Assembly: GCF_000170755.1 (NCBI RefSeq)
Contig: NZ_ABCK01000001.1
Span: forward strand, 248,001 to 312,000
DNA: 64,000 nucleotides
Direction: 5' to 3'
Source: Lentisphaera araneosa HTCC2155
Lineage (GTDB): Bacteria; Verrucomicrobiota; Lentisphaeria; Lentisphaerales; Lentisphaeraceae
This document shows, one piece after another, positions 36,440-46,269 of this stretch. The position numbers and the translations under genes were made by a program. Below the pieces are notes generated by a model. The model was not told the origin of the DNA. It searched no databases and worked only from the letters and a program-made list of their open reading frames with translations. Positions within the stretch are counted from its first letter, which is position 1. Every line of letters starts with the position of its first letter.

Positions 36440-37045
36440 AATTAGCTTTTCCTGGGGCCGCCAAGCTCCTGCTTGGCAATTGCGGATAAAAAGACCGCTG
36501 CGCTGCAAGACCGTTCCACTGCAAGATCGTTAGCAGGCTCACTGAAAGACCGCTGCGCTGAAAGACCGGTGCGCTGAAAGACCGTTCCACTGCAAGATCG
36601 TTCGCAGGCTCACTGAAAGACCGCTGCGTTGCAAGATCGTTCGCAGGCTCACTGAAAGACCGCTGCGCTGAAAGATCGGGCTTCGCCCTGCAGATCGTTC
36701 GCGTTGCTCACTGCAAGATCGTTCGCGTTGCTCACTGCAAGATCGTTCGCGTTGCTCACTGCAGATCGCTCATTCCATTCGCTGCAGATCGGCTCGAAGA
36801 GCCTGCAGTTATCAGTTTTAAATTGTCCAATCGTGGATTTGTCTAACTGTGGAACCGTCACTCAGGAACTTCGTTCCGTAATCTCAGGACTCAGTCCGTG
36901 AACTCAGCGCTTTAGCGCGTCAACTCAGAAGCTCCGCTTCGTTATCTAAGCTCGTAACGAGCGGCACCTGAAACCTGATTCCTGAAACCTAAGCGCTTTA
37001 GCGCGCCACCCAAGCCGAAGGCGAAACCCAAGCTGAAGGCGCAAC
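36440..37045. repeat. Hairpin-cassette repeat array D
   Basis: No gene. It starts with GCCAAGCTCCTGCTTGGC (36461-36478), the empty intron-site repeat. Then GATCGTTCGCAGGCTCACTG, GACCGCTGCGCTGAAA and GATCGTTCGCGTTGCTCACT alternate; the last is the reverse complement of the 24-bp tandem unit of array A, repeated three times at about 36703-36760. It continues with GGAACTTCGTTCC, GGACTCAGTCC, GCGCTTTAGCGC, GAAGCTCCGCTTC and GCTCGTAACGAGC, mostly the reverse complements of modules in arrays A and C. The segment 37053-37095 resembles 48873-48915. Confidence 0.85.
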
Positions 37046-37217
37046 ATTTACATATGGGGCTAATTAAAGTTATATCGCTTTGCGATAGTGCGCTCGATTA
37101 TTGCACCGCTAAGGGCTAATTCTTAAATAAAAAACTAAATTTTATGCAAACTACTCAAAGATAAGTTTATATGACTTGTTTTCAGTTATATACTTACATT
37201 AATGAGGATAGTTGAAA

Positions 37218-37964
37218 ATGAATTCCACGAACTGCAGAGCCATTAAACATAAAAGATTCTCTTTAATTGAACTACTCGTCATTGTGGCCATCATCGGGAT
37301 CCTTGCAAGTATACTGCTCCCGGTACTTGGAAAAGCTCGAAAAAAATCAAGATTGGCAATCTGCACTTCAAATAGTAAACAAATCAGCATGGCGATTTAT
37401 ATGTATATTGAGGATCAGGACGATTATTTTCCTTTCAGTTCAGAACACAACAACACTTCCTGGGATGACCGTTTAGGCAGCATGGAATACGATGGTCGCA
37501 GCATCACTGCAGAACAAGTGGATAATAAATCTAAGCTCACTGACGCCTCGATCTATGAATGCCCTGCAAGCGAAGTTGAACTCACAAATCAAAATAATCA
37601 AAAGCGCAGTTATTCATTGAACTATGGTAAAGCTCATAAACCGAGTCAATTCAGAGGCATTGGCACTGGAAGTTGGTCGATGAAATCTAATGAAGTCAAC
37701 GAAGCTTCGCAAAGCATTATGATTACCGAAAATAATAAGCCCGGCAACTACCTAGGCAATAACAACAACGACTTTACCAATAACAATTTTATTAAAGCGT
37801 TTTACGATACTCCAAAGTACTGGACTCATGATTATGGTCGACTCAACCTCGCCATGGTCGATGGCTCTGTACGCATCCTCAGCATGCAACACACCTACCT
37901 CGGCCTGCGCGATGCAACTGCTTCAGGCAACCAAATCAACACAATGTGGGACTGTCAGGATTAG
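37218..37964 (+). CDS. Prepilin-like H-X9-DG family protein
   Basis: A 248-residue protein starting at ATG 37218 (GAGGA upstream; an in-frame TTG lies just before). Prepilin motif [20 protein letters not shown] near 13-32. It then has the family blocks SWDDRLGSMEYDGRSIT, SIYECPASEVEL, KRSYSLNYGKAH and HDYGRLNLAMVDGSVRILSM, and ends YLGLRDATASGNQINTMWD plus CQD. Very close to the paralogue at 44416, pointing to recent duplication. It stands alone between array D and a cytochrome lipoprotein. Confidence 0.9.
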   Translation: MNSTNCRAIKHKRFSLIELLVIVAIIGILASILLPVLGKARKKSRLAICTSNSKQISMAIYMYIEDQDDYFPFSSEHNNTSWDDRLGSMEYDGRSITAEQVDNKSKLTDASIYECPASEVELTNQNNQKRSYSLNYGKAHKPSQFRGIGTGSWSMKSNEVNEASQSIMITENNKPGNYLGNNNNDFTNNNFIKAFYDTPKYWTHDYGRLNLAMVDGSVRILSMQHTYLGLRDATASGNQINTMWDCQD

Positions 37965-38099
37965 AGTTAAACATCTTCTAATAAAAAAGCCCTAAATAAT
38001 CTATCTTCTATATAATTTCACTTAGTTATGTTTAAGCTTTAAAGCTAATATGTAGAGATTGTAAATTTTAGCTTGGGCTTAAAAAGCTCTGTTCCTTAT

Positions 38100-38549
38100 A
38101 TGAAACAACTAACTCTATTCCTACTCGTACTCTGTTTTAGCTCGTGCATCCAAACTGATTCTGAACATCAATGGCTGTCAGGCAATGAACATCACCGTAT
38201 TGATACAGTTGCTCGTCACCTACGTGGCAACGATGTCGTCATGTGGGAAGTTGATTTTCGCTACAAAAAACTTTATGAAGCATTAGAAGCAAAGAATGAT
38301 GCCTATGCCTTATATCAATTAAAGAAGATTAAGTTAGCCATGAGCAATGGCTCTGAAAGAAGACCGAAGCGAAAGAAGTCTTATGAATGGTTTTTTACCA
38401 ATGCGATTCCTCCCATGGAAAAAGCAATAAATGAAAAAGGCGACACAATGACTGAGTTCAAAAATTTCACCAATAAGTGTATGACATGCCATTCTATGGA
38501 AGGCGTCCCCTTCATGCCAATTGAGCAGCCTTGGCTTAGTCACAATTAA
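38100..38549 (+). CDS. Small cytochrome c-like lipoprotein
   Basis: Start at ATG 38100, giving a lipoprotein signal with a lipobox-like FSSC at residues 14-17 and 149 residues in all. A single haem c motif CMTCHSMEG lies near 128. The central region is helical and basic (SNGSERRPKRKKSYEWFF). A membrane-anchored monohaem electron carrier is likely. No partner gene is adjacent on its strand; the DUF1592/DUF1552 proteins with haem motifs are the only other c-type candidates nearby. Confidence 0.72.
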   Translation: MKQLTLFLLVLCFSSCIQTDSEHQWLSGNEHHRIDTVARHLRGNDVVMWEVDFRYKKLYEALEAKNDAYALYQLKKIKLAMSNGSERRPKRKKSYEWFFTNAIPPMEKAINEKGDTMTEFKNFTNKCMTCHSMEGVPFMPIEQPWLSHN

Positions 38550-38584
38550 TTGAAGTCAAGGCATAATCGAGTTGACTCTCATAC

Positions 38585-39592
38585 TCATTTATGGCTTAAT
38601 GTTTCCTTTTTGAGTTTATCTATTTCTAATTGCAGAGCTTTAGCTTCTCGTTCAGCCTCACTTATCGAATCAGTCTTTACCGTTTCCGTGCCACGAGTGT
38701 AACCCACATATTGGAGCCAAGCTGTTGAACGTTGGCCCGTACGTTTATTTATCAAAGCACAGAGGCGGTCCGTTCTCCTAGCTTCTTCGGCCTCAGCAAG
38801 GCTCTTGCTTTCATTAAGTAAATTTAAACTCTTAAGAAAACTTCTCGCCATCAATTGATGTCCCAAAGCATTGGGATGAATTCCATCACCACTTATCGTG
38901 TATTTGGAGTCCTTTGTTCTCATCTCATCCACATGCTTTTGAATCGGGGTGTGAATATCGATTGTGGTCACTCCTGGAATTTTTAGAGTCATGATCCACT
39001 GACCATATTTGGCTAAAACATCATTATAATTTTCATAAGGCGTCTTAAAACTATAATCATCCGCACCACCTGGTTTCAAAGTTTTTCTCGAACTGAGGGA
39101 CTGAGGATCAAAAGGAGGAGGTGTCATGATTATGACTTCTGCTCCACTGGCTTTTATTTTTTCTATCAGACTTAATACCCCCTTTTGATAATCCGTAAAA
39201 CGCTCTTGAGAAAGGGGGTGATAAAGTCCATCATTCATGCCATAACATATCGAGACTATGTCCGGTTTTACGAGTTCGAGTGCACGATCCAAACGTTCAT
39301 GAACATTGGGGCGAGGCCAAGGGTGTTGAGCCTCTGATTTCCCAGTCGTCGTCTCACTCCCCAGCCCAAGTCCTATGATATCAATCTTGTCGTCTGGAAA
39401 TGATTTTTGTAGGTAGTAATCGATGTAACGGAAATAAATCCCCGCACGAGTGATACTATCCCCCAAAAACATGACGCGCTTTTGATCGAAAGGCGAATGT
39501 GGAAGAGCTTTATCATCTTGTTTTATTAAGCTTCCTTGAGCCAAGGCGCCCATGCTGAAAATAAAAATAAGTAAATTATAAAAAGTCTTCAT
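38585..39592 (-). CDS. Secreted SGNH/GDSL hydrolase
   Basis: A 335-residue protein with a signal peptide. SGNH blocks: VMFLGDSITRAGIYFRY near 40 (nucleophile Ser in GDS), GLGLGSETT near 75, ICYGMNDGLYHP near 117 (Asn block), and SGDGIHPNALGHQLMA near 235 (catalytic Asp-x-x-His). Expected to de-esterify polysaccharide or another ester; substrate unknown. About 160 bp upstream (39753-39783) there is a weaker relative of the TGAGAAAA promoter-like block. Confidence 0.88.
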   Translation of the reverse strand: MKTFYNLLIFIFSMGALAQGSLIKQDDKALPHSPFDQKRVMFLGDSITRAGIYFRYIDYYLQKSFPDDKIDIIGLGLGSETTTGKSEAQHPWPRPNVHERLDRALELVKPDIVSICYGMNDGLYHPLSQERFTDYQKGVLSLIEKIKASGAEVIIMTPPPFDPQSLSSRKTLKPGGADDYSFKTPYENYNDVLAKYGQWIMTLKIPGVTTIDIHTPIQKHVDEMRTKDSKYTISGDGIHPNALGHQLMARSFLKSLNLLNESKSLAEAEEARRTDRLCALINKRTGQRSTAWLQYVGYTRGTETVKTDSISEAEREAKALQLEIDKLKKETLSHK

Positions 39593-39878
39593 TAGGATTA
39601 TCCCTTGTTAATTGATTCTGAGTTCAGTAAACAACTGAACTCTTCTTATCTTTGATTACTCATGCTTTACACGATGGTTTATTAAGTAAAACTCCGCCGC
39701 CTCGTCAAGGCTGTTATGTATTTTCCGAAATTTCATTGTGTTTATATAAGAAATATCACTTGGAGCATGGGCTTTTCTCACCACTTATAAAGTTTTTATA
39801 AAAAAAGCAGAACTTCTTATATTTTTGTTAGGAAAGATCCAATGGGATTGTATAATTTATACAAGTAACCGAGGGCTC

Positions 39879-41930
39879 ATGTCAGATTTAGAAAAATCTT
39901 TCCAACATTTGAACAGTAACTTCCAGCAGTTTTATCAAGTTGATAAACTTGAAGAAATTGCTCATCCTGACTGCCCTATTCTAGATACACTCAGAAGCTC
40001 GCAGGAGCATTACACTGACGAAGAATTCATCACTGCGGGCGGAGAAAAGAAAATCTATCGCGTTCGCGACCTTCAGGGTGATCGCTACCTAGCTTTGGCA
40101 CGTCCCGTTAATACCGAATCAGAGCAGGACTTAGAATCTTTTCTGAGAGAAGCTCGTATTAGTTCCCTACTTCAGCACCCCAATATTTTAAGTGTACACG
40201 AAACGGGCCTTGATAAAGATGGCCTCCCCTTTTTCACTATGGATTTCATGAGCGGTCAAACCCTTGCAAGTATTTTGAAAAAGCTTAAAAACAAGGATGC
40301 TCAAACTTTAAATAATTTCCCCTTAAGTCGACTCATAGACATTTTTCAAAAAATCTGTAGTGCTCTATCCTATGCCCACTCAAAAGCTATTTTGCACCTG
40401 GATATTAAACCTGCCAACATACAAGTCGGTGAACATGGTGAAGTACTACTTTGTGACTGGGGTTTAGCCCAAGTCATGAATGAAGATAAAAAGCAAGCTT
40501 CAAGTGATTATCATGCGAGTTCAAGCACACCCGATCCCAATATCCTCAACGACCTGACTCTCATTGGAGAAAGCTCTGGAACCCCAGGCTACATGAGCCC
40601 AGAAAAGCTTCGTAATGATGAACTTAGTCCAGCAAGTGATATCTATTCGTTAGGTTCCCTGCTTTACACTCTTTTAAGTTATCAAGAAGCTTTCCAAGGT
40701 TCGATTAAAGAGATAAGCGAGAAAACTTTAGCTGCTCACGTCTCACCCCCTAGCCTAATTTGCGATCATCGCATCCCCCGTGGTCTGGAAGCTATTTGTC
40801 TTAAAGCCATGAATCTCGCCCCATGTGATCGTTATCAAAAGATAGCTGAACTTGAAGATGACCTCAAGCTCTATTCATCTGGCTTTCCCACTAAAGCGCA
40901 AAACCCAAATGTCATTATTTACCTTAAGTCATGGAGTAAACGCCACCGTAAATCTTTGCTTTTAAGTTCTTTTTTTACAGCGCTTATTTTTATGCTTCTC
41001 TATATCTCTTTTGAGCAAATCAACTCTGAGCGCATCCAAGCCCTCACAGAAAAGAAACGAGCGGAAGAAAACCTTAGGCTCTATGAAAAAGAAAATGAGT
41101 ATAGCACTATTCAAGCAGAAAATTTCATCGAGACCATTAACAACTTATACATCCTCAATAATTACGATGAGGCACCTAAGCGTATTAAAATCATTAAAAA
41201 ATATCTAGAGCGAGACCTAAGTCCTAAGGACCGAAAGCTTTTACTTTCCTATAAGGCAGGTCTACATTTTGTTCTTCAGCAATATGATACATGTATCCAA
41301 GATCTTGAAAAATTAGACTACGCCAAGTCGGGTAAACTCCTGGCACTTCATAACTTATCTTCACGCTACAAAATCAAACTGAACCAACAAGGTAGCTTAG
41401 AAATCCCAGATCTTGAAAATCTAACTATCCAATGCCCCAATCACATTATTCACATGGTCTATTACAGCTATTTTTATCACTCAAAATCCTGGCCGCGGGA
41501 AAGTGAAAAAAATATTAACCTCATCAAAATCTTACTCAATCGAATTAACCTTCTCCCGCCGATTACGGATAAGGAAATAAAACTGAGTCAATACACCGAT
41601 AAAACATTTTCCCTGGACCTAAGTCACCACGATTATATTAGACTTAACATGCCGATTGCTGTTTATAACCGGGGCCGTAATCTACTATTGATAATACCTC
41701 TCGGAAAACTTGATCTTAGCTACACTAAATTTAATAATATGGTTGAATTAAACACTTACTCTATGCATGAACTCCATATAGCTGGCATCCCCAAACTGCA
41801 TAACATGCATCTATTTAACACTGGAAAAATAAAAAAAGTTTACCACACTTTGGATCTAAGCGATGAAAAATTAAAAAAAGATCATCCAAAGGTAACTTTC
41901 ATTCGTGTAAAAAACACAGTAGATCAATAA
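39879..41930 (+). CDS. Membrane Ser/Thr kinase-like protein lacking the beta-3 lysine
   Basis: Starts at ATG 39879 (GAGGG upstream); 683 residues. Kinase-like domain with GGEKKIYRVRDLQGDRYLAL. The expected beta-3 lysine is an arginine (R75 in ALARPV), the catalytic loop is HLDIKPAN (173-180), and DWG is at 193-195. The activation segment GTPGYMSPEKL is intact. One membrane helix near residue 375, a coiled-coil, then repeat-like C-terminal sequence. The lysine change suggests weak or no ATP use, so it may act as a pseudokinase sensor. Convergent with an ECF sigma gene 39 bp away. Confidence 0.85.
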   Translation: MSDLEKSFQHLNSNFQQFYQVDKLEEIAHPDCPILDTLRSSQEHYTDEEFITAGGEKKIYRVRDLQGDRYLALARPVNTESEQDLESFLREARISSLLQHPNILSVHETGLDKDGLPFFTMDFMSGQTLASILKKLKNKDAQTLNNFPLSRLIDIFQKICSALSYAHSKAILHLDIKPANIQVGEHGEVLLCDWGLAQVMNEDKKQASSDYHASSSTPDPNILNDLTLIGESSGTPGYMSPEKLRNDELSPASDIYSLGSLLYTLLSYQEAFQGSIKEISEKTLAAHVSPPSLICDHRIPRGLEAICLKAMNLAPCDRYQKIAELEDDLKLYSSGFPTKAQNPNVIIYLKSWSKRHRKSLLLSSFFTALIFMLLYISFEQINSERIQALTEKKRAEENLRLYEKENEYSTIQAENFIETINNLYILNNYDEAPKRIKIIKKYLERDLSPKDRKLLLSYKAGLHFVLQQYDTCIQDLEKLDYAKSGKLLALHNLSSRYKIKLNQQGSLEIPDLENLTIQCPNHIIHMVYYSYFYHSKSWPRESEKNINLIKILLNRINLLPPITDKEIKLSQYTDKTFSLDLSHHDYIRLNMPIAVYNRGRNLLLIIPLGKLDLSYTKFNNMVELNTYSMHELHIAGIPKLHNMHLFNTGKIKKVYHTLDLSDEKLKKDHPKVTFIRVKNTVDQ

Positions 41931-41969
41931 TCAAATCGAGTTCTGCTTAGTTGAGCATGGTGCTAGCTA

Positions 41970-42566
41970 CTACTCTAAATCTCTGCGCAAGACTGCAATC
42001 TCTTTTCCAAAGCGCTCCTTCATGCGAAAGCGTAAATTATAGACCGCCTTTTCAGTCAAGTTAAAGGCCTTAGCAACTTCACTGACTTCTTTTCCTTCTA
42101 GGCACATTTTAAATGCTTCAATGGCCTCTTCGCTATAGTCCTCAGTCAAATTGTCAAAGGCTCTATTTGTGAGGTAAATCTCCCATTCATTTTTTGCGAT
42201 CTGCTCAATTTCAGGGAGACGTATAGCACTTAGGTAATCATTCCCATCATCATAAGTCTGTTGATCGCGGTTCATCTGACGTTTACGCTGATCGATAAAT
42301 TGCAGTACCTCATTCTTGGTGACAACCCTGAGGTAAGTGCGGAAACTTTTCTGTTCATCATAAGTCATTTCGGGAAGTTTCTTCCATAACTTAAGCATAA
42401 TTCTCTGCACTATATCATCTGCATCATCTGCATTAATATTCATGCGCCGAATGATTGCATAGAGGTAACGATTATAAACCTGTGAAAACTCAGACCAGGC
42501 ATCATCATTATGCTGATCTTTAATACGTAATAATAATGTTTTTCGTGTTTTATAAATATCGTTCAT
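41970..42566 (-). CDS. ECF-type RNA polymerase sigma factor
   Basis: A 198-residue paralogue of the sigma factor at 29054, with the same blocks: EFSQVYNRYLYAIIRRMNIN, ADDIVQRIMLKLWKKLPEM, and region 4 EEAIEAFKMCLEGKEVSEVA with EKAVYNLRFRMKERFG. Convergent with the kinase-like gene at 39879. The repeated tail-to-tail arrangement with such a kinase suggests a shared regulatory mechanism. Confidence 0.9.
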   Translation of the reverse strand: MNDIYKTRKTLLLRIKDQHNDDAWSEFSQVYNRYLYAIIRRMNINADDADDIVQRIMLKLWKKLPEMTYDEQKSFRTYLRVVTKNEVLQFIDQRKRQMNRDQQTYDDGNDYLSAIRLPEIEQIAKNEWEIYLTNRAFDNLTEDYSEEAIEAFKMCLEGKEVSEVAKAFNLTEKAVYNLRFRMKERFGKEIAVLRRDLE

Positions 42567-42779
42567 AGTTCTTGGACTTATTGTGATATGAGTAAATTTA
42601 CTAAGTATTTAGTATACCGCAAATTAACTCTTGCACATCCCTAGATCTAATAAGTTTTTGATAAATCACTTCATTACAAGTGAGTCAAAACTTCTATAAG
42701 TAAGCTTACAAGATCCTTTTATCATATAAACTCTATGAATTTGAACCCACCCCGTACTATGAACACATCGCACCAAGAA

Positions 42780-44330
42780 TCATTTCTTGCTATAACGAAA
42801 GGGTGAGGCTGGGAGCCCCGCTTCATTAATCAAGTTGGCTCCTTCCGGGTTAGCTTTCCATGCGTAATAGACTTTCTCTATTTTTCTTGCTCTAGGCACA
42901 GAAACAACAAGCGTGTCATGTCCTTTGATTTCTGCATTTGCATGAAGAACTTCACCACCTTTTAATTGCACCGCAAAGCCCTGGAGCTTGCCTTCTCCAC
43001 GAATGGCGAGTGGAGAATTCCCCGTATCAAATATAATGATGGCTTTTTCACCTTCAAAGCGACAAGTTTTGATGAGTGGTCCCGTCCAAACTTGATCCTT
43101 TTTATTATAGCTCTTGCCTAGTGCGACCATTGCCAAACGCTTGCCCACATCACGCTTATTTCTCGGATGTAAATTCTTTGCCTCACCTATATCTATCGTG
43201 ATTGCCATCCCCGTATTCTCAAGGCTTTGAGCAGTTTTTAGGAATTGTTCACGAATAGTGACCCACGGGTGCTCCTGAATTGGCTCTGTTGTCCTTTCAC
43301 CAAAATTTGGTAGTTGAACAAAATAAAAGGGGAAATCGCCTTGGCCCCAGTCTTTTCTCCAAGTGCTGATTAAACGTTTTAAATCATTGTGGTAATCCGA
43401 TGCCTGGCCAGGTCGAGAATTGGCTTCTCCCTGATACCATATAGCTCCCTTGATAGAAAAGGGAAGCAATGGCTTAATCATGCCATTATAAAGATTTCCC
43501 GGGTAATTTGTACTGTATAAAGGGTTGGTTTTAAGTCTTGGAGGACGAGGTCTCTTCCCGTTTTTGCCACCTTTTTCCCAACTCGCTAATTTTTCTTGAT
43601 AATCACTCTGAAGCTTTTGATTTTCTTTTTTGGCTACCGCGGAATCAAAGCCTTCAATAGCCTTATCACCAAGCTTAATTCTGTGCACACTCATAGGATC
43701 ACTCAATTGCTGCTCTTTCTCCGTCCAAGCTTCAATACATGTCCCCCCTACTGCACTCTGTATCAGCCCAATAGGCACATTTAATTCTTCATGTAAAGTT
43801 TTACCAAAAAAATAAGCTGTACCCGAAAAGTCCCTGGCTGATTTCTGTGTGCAAGCGGTCCATGATGCGTCGGTCTCTGTCTGCACTTCAGGCGAGGGAT
43901 TCGTCTTTACGCGAAAGAGCCGTATTTGTGGATAGTTAGCTTTTTCACTACTTCCATTTGTACCCCGTAAAGCCCACTCCATGTTAGATTGACCTGAGCA
44001 TAGCCATACATCACCTGACATCACATTATTGAGTGAAATAGTATTCTTAGCTTTAAATTCTATGCTGTGCGGCCCTCCTGCCCCAGGAGTTTGTAGTTTC
44101 AAAAACCACTTCCCATTAGCTCCAGCTTTAGTCTTGCTACTTTCTCCCCAACTTGCTTTTACATTGACTTCTTCCCCCGGGTCGGCAAGCCCCCAAATAT
44201 TAGCCTGTACATCGCGCTGAATTACCATGTTATCGGTAAATAGTGATGCAGCTTGAACATCGGCGAATATTGATAATGGCAGTAATAGCGCGATGCTAAT
44301 AAATATTTGAAAAAGTGACTTATATTTCAT
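42780..44330 (-). CDS. Sialate O-acetylesterase-type carbohydrate esterase
   Basis: A 516-residue secreted protein, paralogue of the gene at 27494. Motifs: VWLCSGQSNMEWAL near 108, KGAIWYQGEANSRPGQASDY near 290, and NLHPRNKRDVGKRLAMVALG near 385. It carries an extra basic insert (KGGKNGKRPRPPRLKTN near 255) absent from its paralogue. Predicted to remove acetyl groups from plant or algal glycans. Followed upstream on the same strand by a prepilin-like gene, repeating the esterase-prepilin pairing at 26698-28909. Confidence 0.88.
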   Translation of the reverse strand: MKYKSLFQIFISIALLLPLSIFADVQAASLFTDNMVIQRDVQANIWGLADPGEEVNVKASWGESSKTKAGANGKWFLKLQTPGAGGPHSIEFKAKNTISLNNVMSGDVWLCSGQSNMEWALRGTNGSSEKANYPQIRLFRVKTNPSPEVQTETDASWTACTQKSARDFSGTAYFFGKTLHEELNVPIGLIQSAVGGTCIEAWTEKEQQLSDPMSVHRIKLGDKAIEGFDSAVAKKENQKLQSDYQEKLASWEKGGKNGKRPRPPRLKTNPLYSTNYPGNLYNGMIKPLLPFSIKGAIWYQGEANSRPGQASDYHNDLKRLISTWRKDWGQGDFPFYFVQLPNFGERTTEPIQEHPWVTIREQFLKTAQSLENTGMAITIDIGEAKNLHPRNKRDVGKRLAMVALGKSYNKKDQVWTGPLIKTCRFEGEKAIIIFDTGNSPLAIRGEGKLQGFAVQLKGGEVLHANAEIKGHDTLVVSVPRARKIEKVYYAWKANPEGANLINEAGLPASPFRYSKK

Positions 44331-44415
44331 TTATGTTTCCATTTGTTAATTGTGATCACTAGCTATTTTAATGAAATGAATATTGAGAATTTTCGCTTAA
44401 GTAAGCTCTTATTCA

Positions 44416-45162
44416 TTAATCCTGGCAGTCCCACATGGTACCAATTTGATTGCCAGACGCCGTGGCATCGCGTAAGCCTAGATAAGTGTGCTGTAAGGAA
44501 AGGAACTTTACGGAACCATCGATCATGCCGAAATTGAGTTTGGCGTAAGTATGGGACCAATAAGATGGAGTCCCATAATAAGACTTGATGAAGTTGTTAT
44601 TATTAAGGCTATTATTATACATACCTACATAATTAGTCACCTTGTTATGTTCGGTAATCATAATGCTTTGCGAGGAGTCCCTAACTTCCGTATCTTTCAT
44701 TGACCATAAATCATAAGAGCTTAGTCCTCTAAAAACGCTAGGACTATGAGATTTTCCATAATTGAGGGCATAACTGCGTATATGCCGATTAGCCACTATA
44801 GGGTCAACTTCATTTGCAGGGCATTCATAAATAAATGAATCTGTCAGTAGGTTCCTGTTTCCCACTTCTGCTGCCGTAATCGATCGACCATCGTACTGTA
44901 AATACCCTAGACGATCGTCCCAGGAAGTATCATTCGATGTCCCGCCAAGGTTTCCACCGCTGTAAGGGAAGTATCCATCATTATCACTTGTGTACATGTG
45001 AATCGCCATGCCCATTTGTTTAAGATTTGAAGTGCATAGTGCAAGTTTGGACTTCTTTCTGGCCTCCCCCAAAACGGGGAGCAGTAAACTTGCCAGTATG
45101 CCTATAATGGCAACAACCACGAGAAGCTCGATAAGAGTAAAGTGTTTTTTCGTTTGAAGCAT
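44416..45162 (-). CDS. Prepilin-like H-X9-DG family protein
   Basis: Start at ATG 45162 (AGGGA 7 bases upstream); an in-frame TTG just before is less likely. About 248 residues with prepilin motif [20 protein letters not shown]. Family blocks: TSWDDRLGYLQYDGRSIT, FIYECPANEVD, IRSYALNYGKSHSPSVFRG, and HTYAKLNFGMIDGSVKFLSL; ends YLGLRDATASGNQIGTMWD plus CQD. Closest relative in the window is the gene at 37218. A TTTCTCAGCAT element like those near 27480 and 28968 lies about 65 bp upstream. Confidence 0.9.
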   Translation of the reverse strand: MLQTKKHFTLIELLVVVAIIGILASLLLPVLGEARKKSKLALCTSNLKQMGMAIHMYTSDNDGYFPYSGGNLGGTSNDTSWDDRLGYLQYDGRSITAAEVGNRNLLTDSFIYECPANEVDPIVANRHIRSYALNYGKSHSPSVFRGLSSYDLWSMKDTEVRDSSQSIMITEHNKVTNYVGMYNNSLNNNNFIKSYYGTPSYWSHTYAKLNFGMIDGSVKFLSLQHTYLGLRDATASGNQIGTMWDCQD

Positions 45163-45449
45163 GATCAATCCCTATGATTATAATTTCAACAAAAGTTTTC
45201 TAAACTATATCAATCCAAACATGGCCATTTCTCAGCATTCACAAAAAAAAATAAAAAAAAACATCAAATTATCTAGATTTAAATTAATCAAAACTCTTAA
45301 TTTTTGCGCCTAATGAAACAGAAATATGCACAAAGACTTTATTTAAACAATCATCGAAAAATATAAATTTTTTATTTTAAATAATAAGTCCTACAAAGAT
45401 TCATCTACACTCCTTGTTCTCAATAAAAAAATACTAAATTGAGGACAAG

Positions 45450-46187
45450 ATGAAAAAACAAAACAGCAAATTTTCACTCGTAGAAATCCTTGTGGTCGTT
45501 GCCATAATTGGGATCTTGAGTTCACTACTTTTACCCGCTTTAGGACAGGCAAGAAAAAAGTCTAAGTTGGCACTCTGTACATCTAATATTAGGCAAATTA
45601 GTACAGCTTTATTTATGTACACTTCAGACCAAGATCAATACTTACCCTATTCACATAACTTAAATAATGGCAACTCCTCTTGGGATGATAAACTAGGTGT
45701 CTATGACTATGATGGGCGTGGCCTCGATGAATCAGCCTTTCAAAAAGAGTCATCGAATGGATCTAGTATCTACGGCTGTCCTGCCACGGAAGTTGAACTT
45801 CAAAACCAAAGTCGTTCACTACGTTCTTACTCACTAAACTATGGTAAAGAAGGTAATAGTAACGGTAAGTTTCGGGGATTTATGAATAGTAATTCATGGT
45901 CAATGAAAATAACCAATATAAATAATACTGGAAGTACTATCATGATTACAGAGAACCATAGACAGGGCAATTATGTTAGTGTGGGAAATAATGGGCATAC
46001 TAATAATAATTTTATCAAAGACCAATATTCTAATATGACTTTTTGGGGCCACGACTACGCTAAACTCAATTTTGGTACAATCAGTGGTTCAAGTAATTTC
46101 ATGTCCTTGCAACATACTTATTTGGGTCTTAGAGATGCGAGTGCCAATGGGAACCAAAAGGGCACCATGTGGGACTGCCAGGACTAA
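45450..46187 (+). CDS. Prepilin-like H-X9-DG family protein
   Basis: A 245-residue protein with GAGGA before the ATG. Prepilin motif [20 protein letters not shown], then SSWDDKLGVYDYDGRGL, SIYGCPATEVEL, LRSYSLNYGKEGNSNGKFRG, HDYAKLNFGTISGSSNFMSL (here the usual DGS is SGS), and the end YLGLRDASANGNQKGTMWD plus CQD. Divergent from the paralogue at 44416, and followed 82 bp later by the PhoD-like gene. Confidence 0.9.
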   Translation: MKKQNSKFSLVEILVVVAIIGILSSLLLPALGQARKKSKLALCTSNIRQISTALFMYTSDQDQYLPYSHNLNNGNSSWDDKLGVYDYDGRGLDESAFQKESSNGSSIYGCPATEVELQNQSRSLRSYSLNYGKEGNSNGKFRGFMNSNSWSMKITNINNTGSTIMITENHRQGNYVSVGNNGHTNNNFIKDQYSNMTFWGHDYAKLNFGTISGSSNFMSLQHTYLGLRDASANGNQKGTMWDCQD

Positions 46188-46269
46188 AATATACAATTTA
46201 TTAAAGATAAAGTGTGAGAAAAGTTTATTTTGTGTTATCTATAATGATCAAAATAAATATGAGGCTCTA

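Noticed and set aside
36405-36901. Open frames in array D
   Set aside because: Repeat-derived, the same peptide words as in array A on the opposite strand.
46072-46269. N-terminal extension of the PhoD-like gene
   Set aside because: It overlaps the preceding prepilin gene in another frame; ATG 46270 gives a clear signal peptide.
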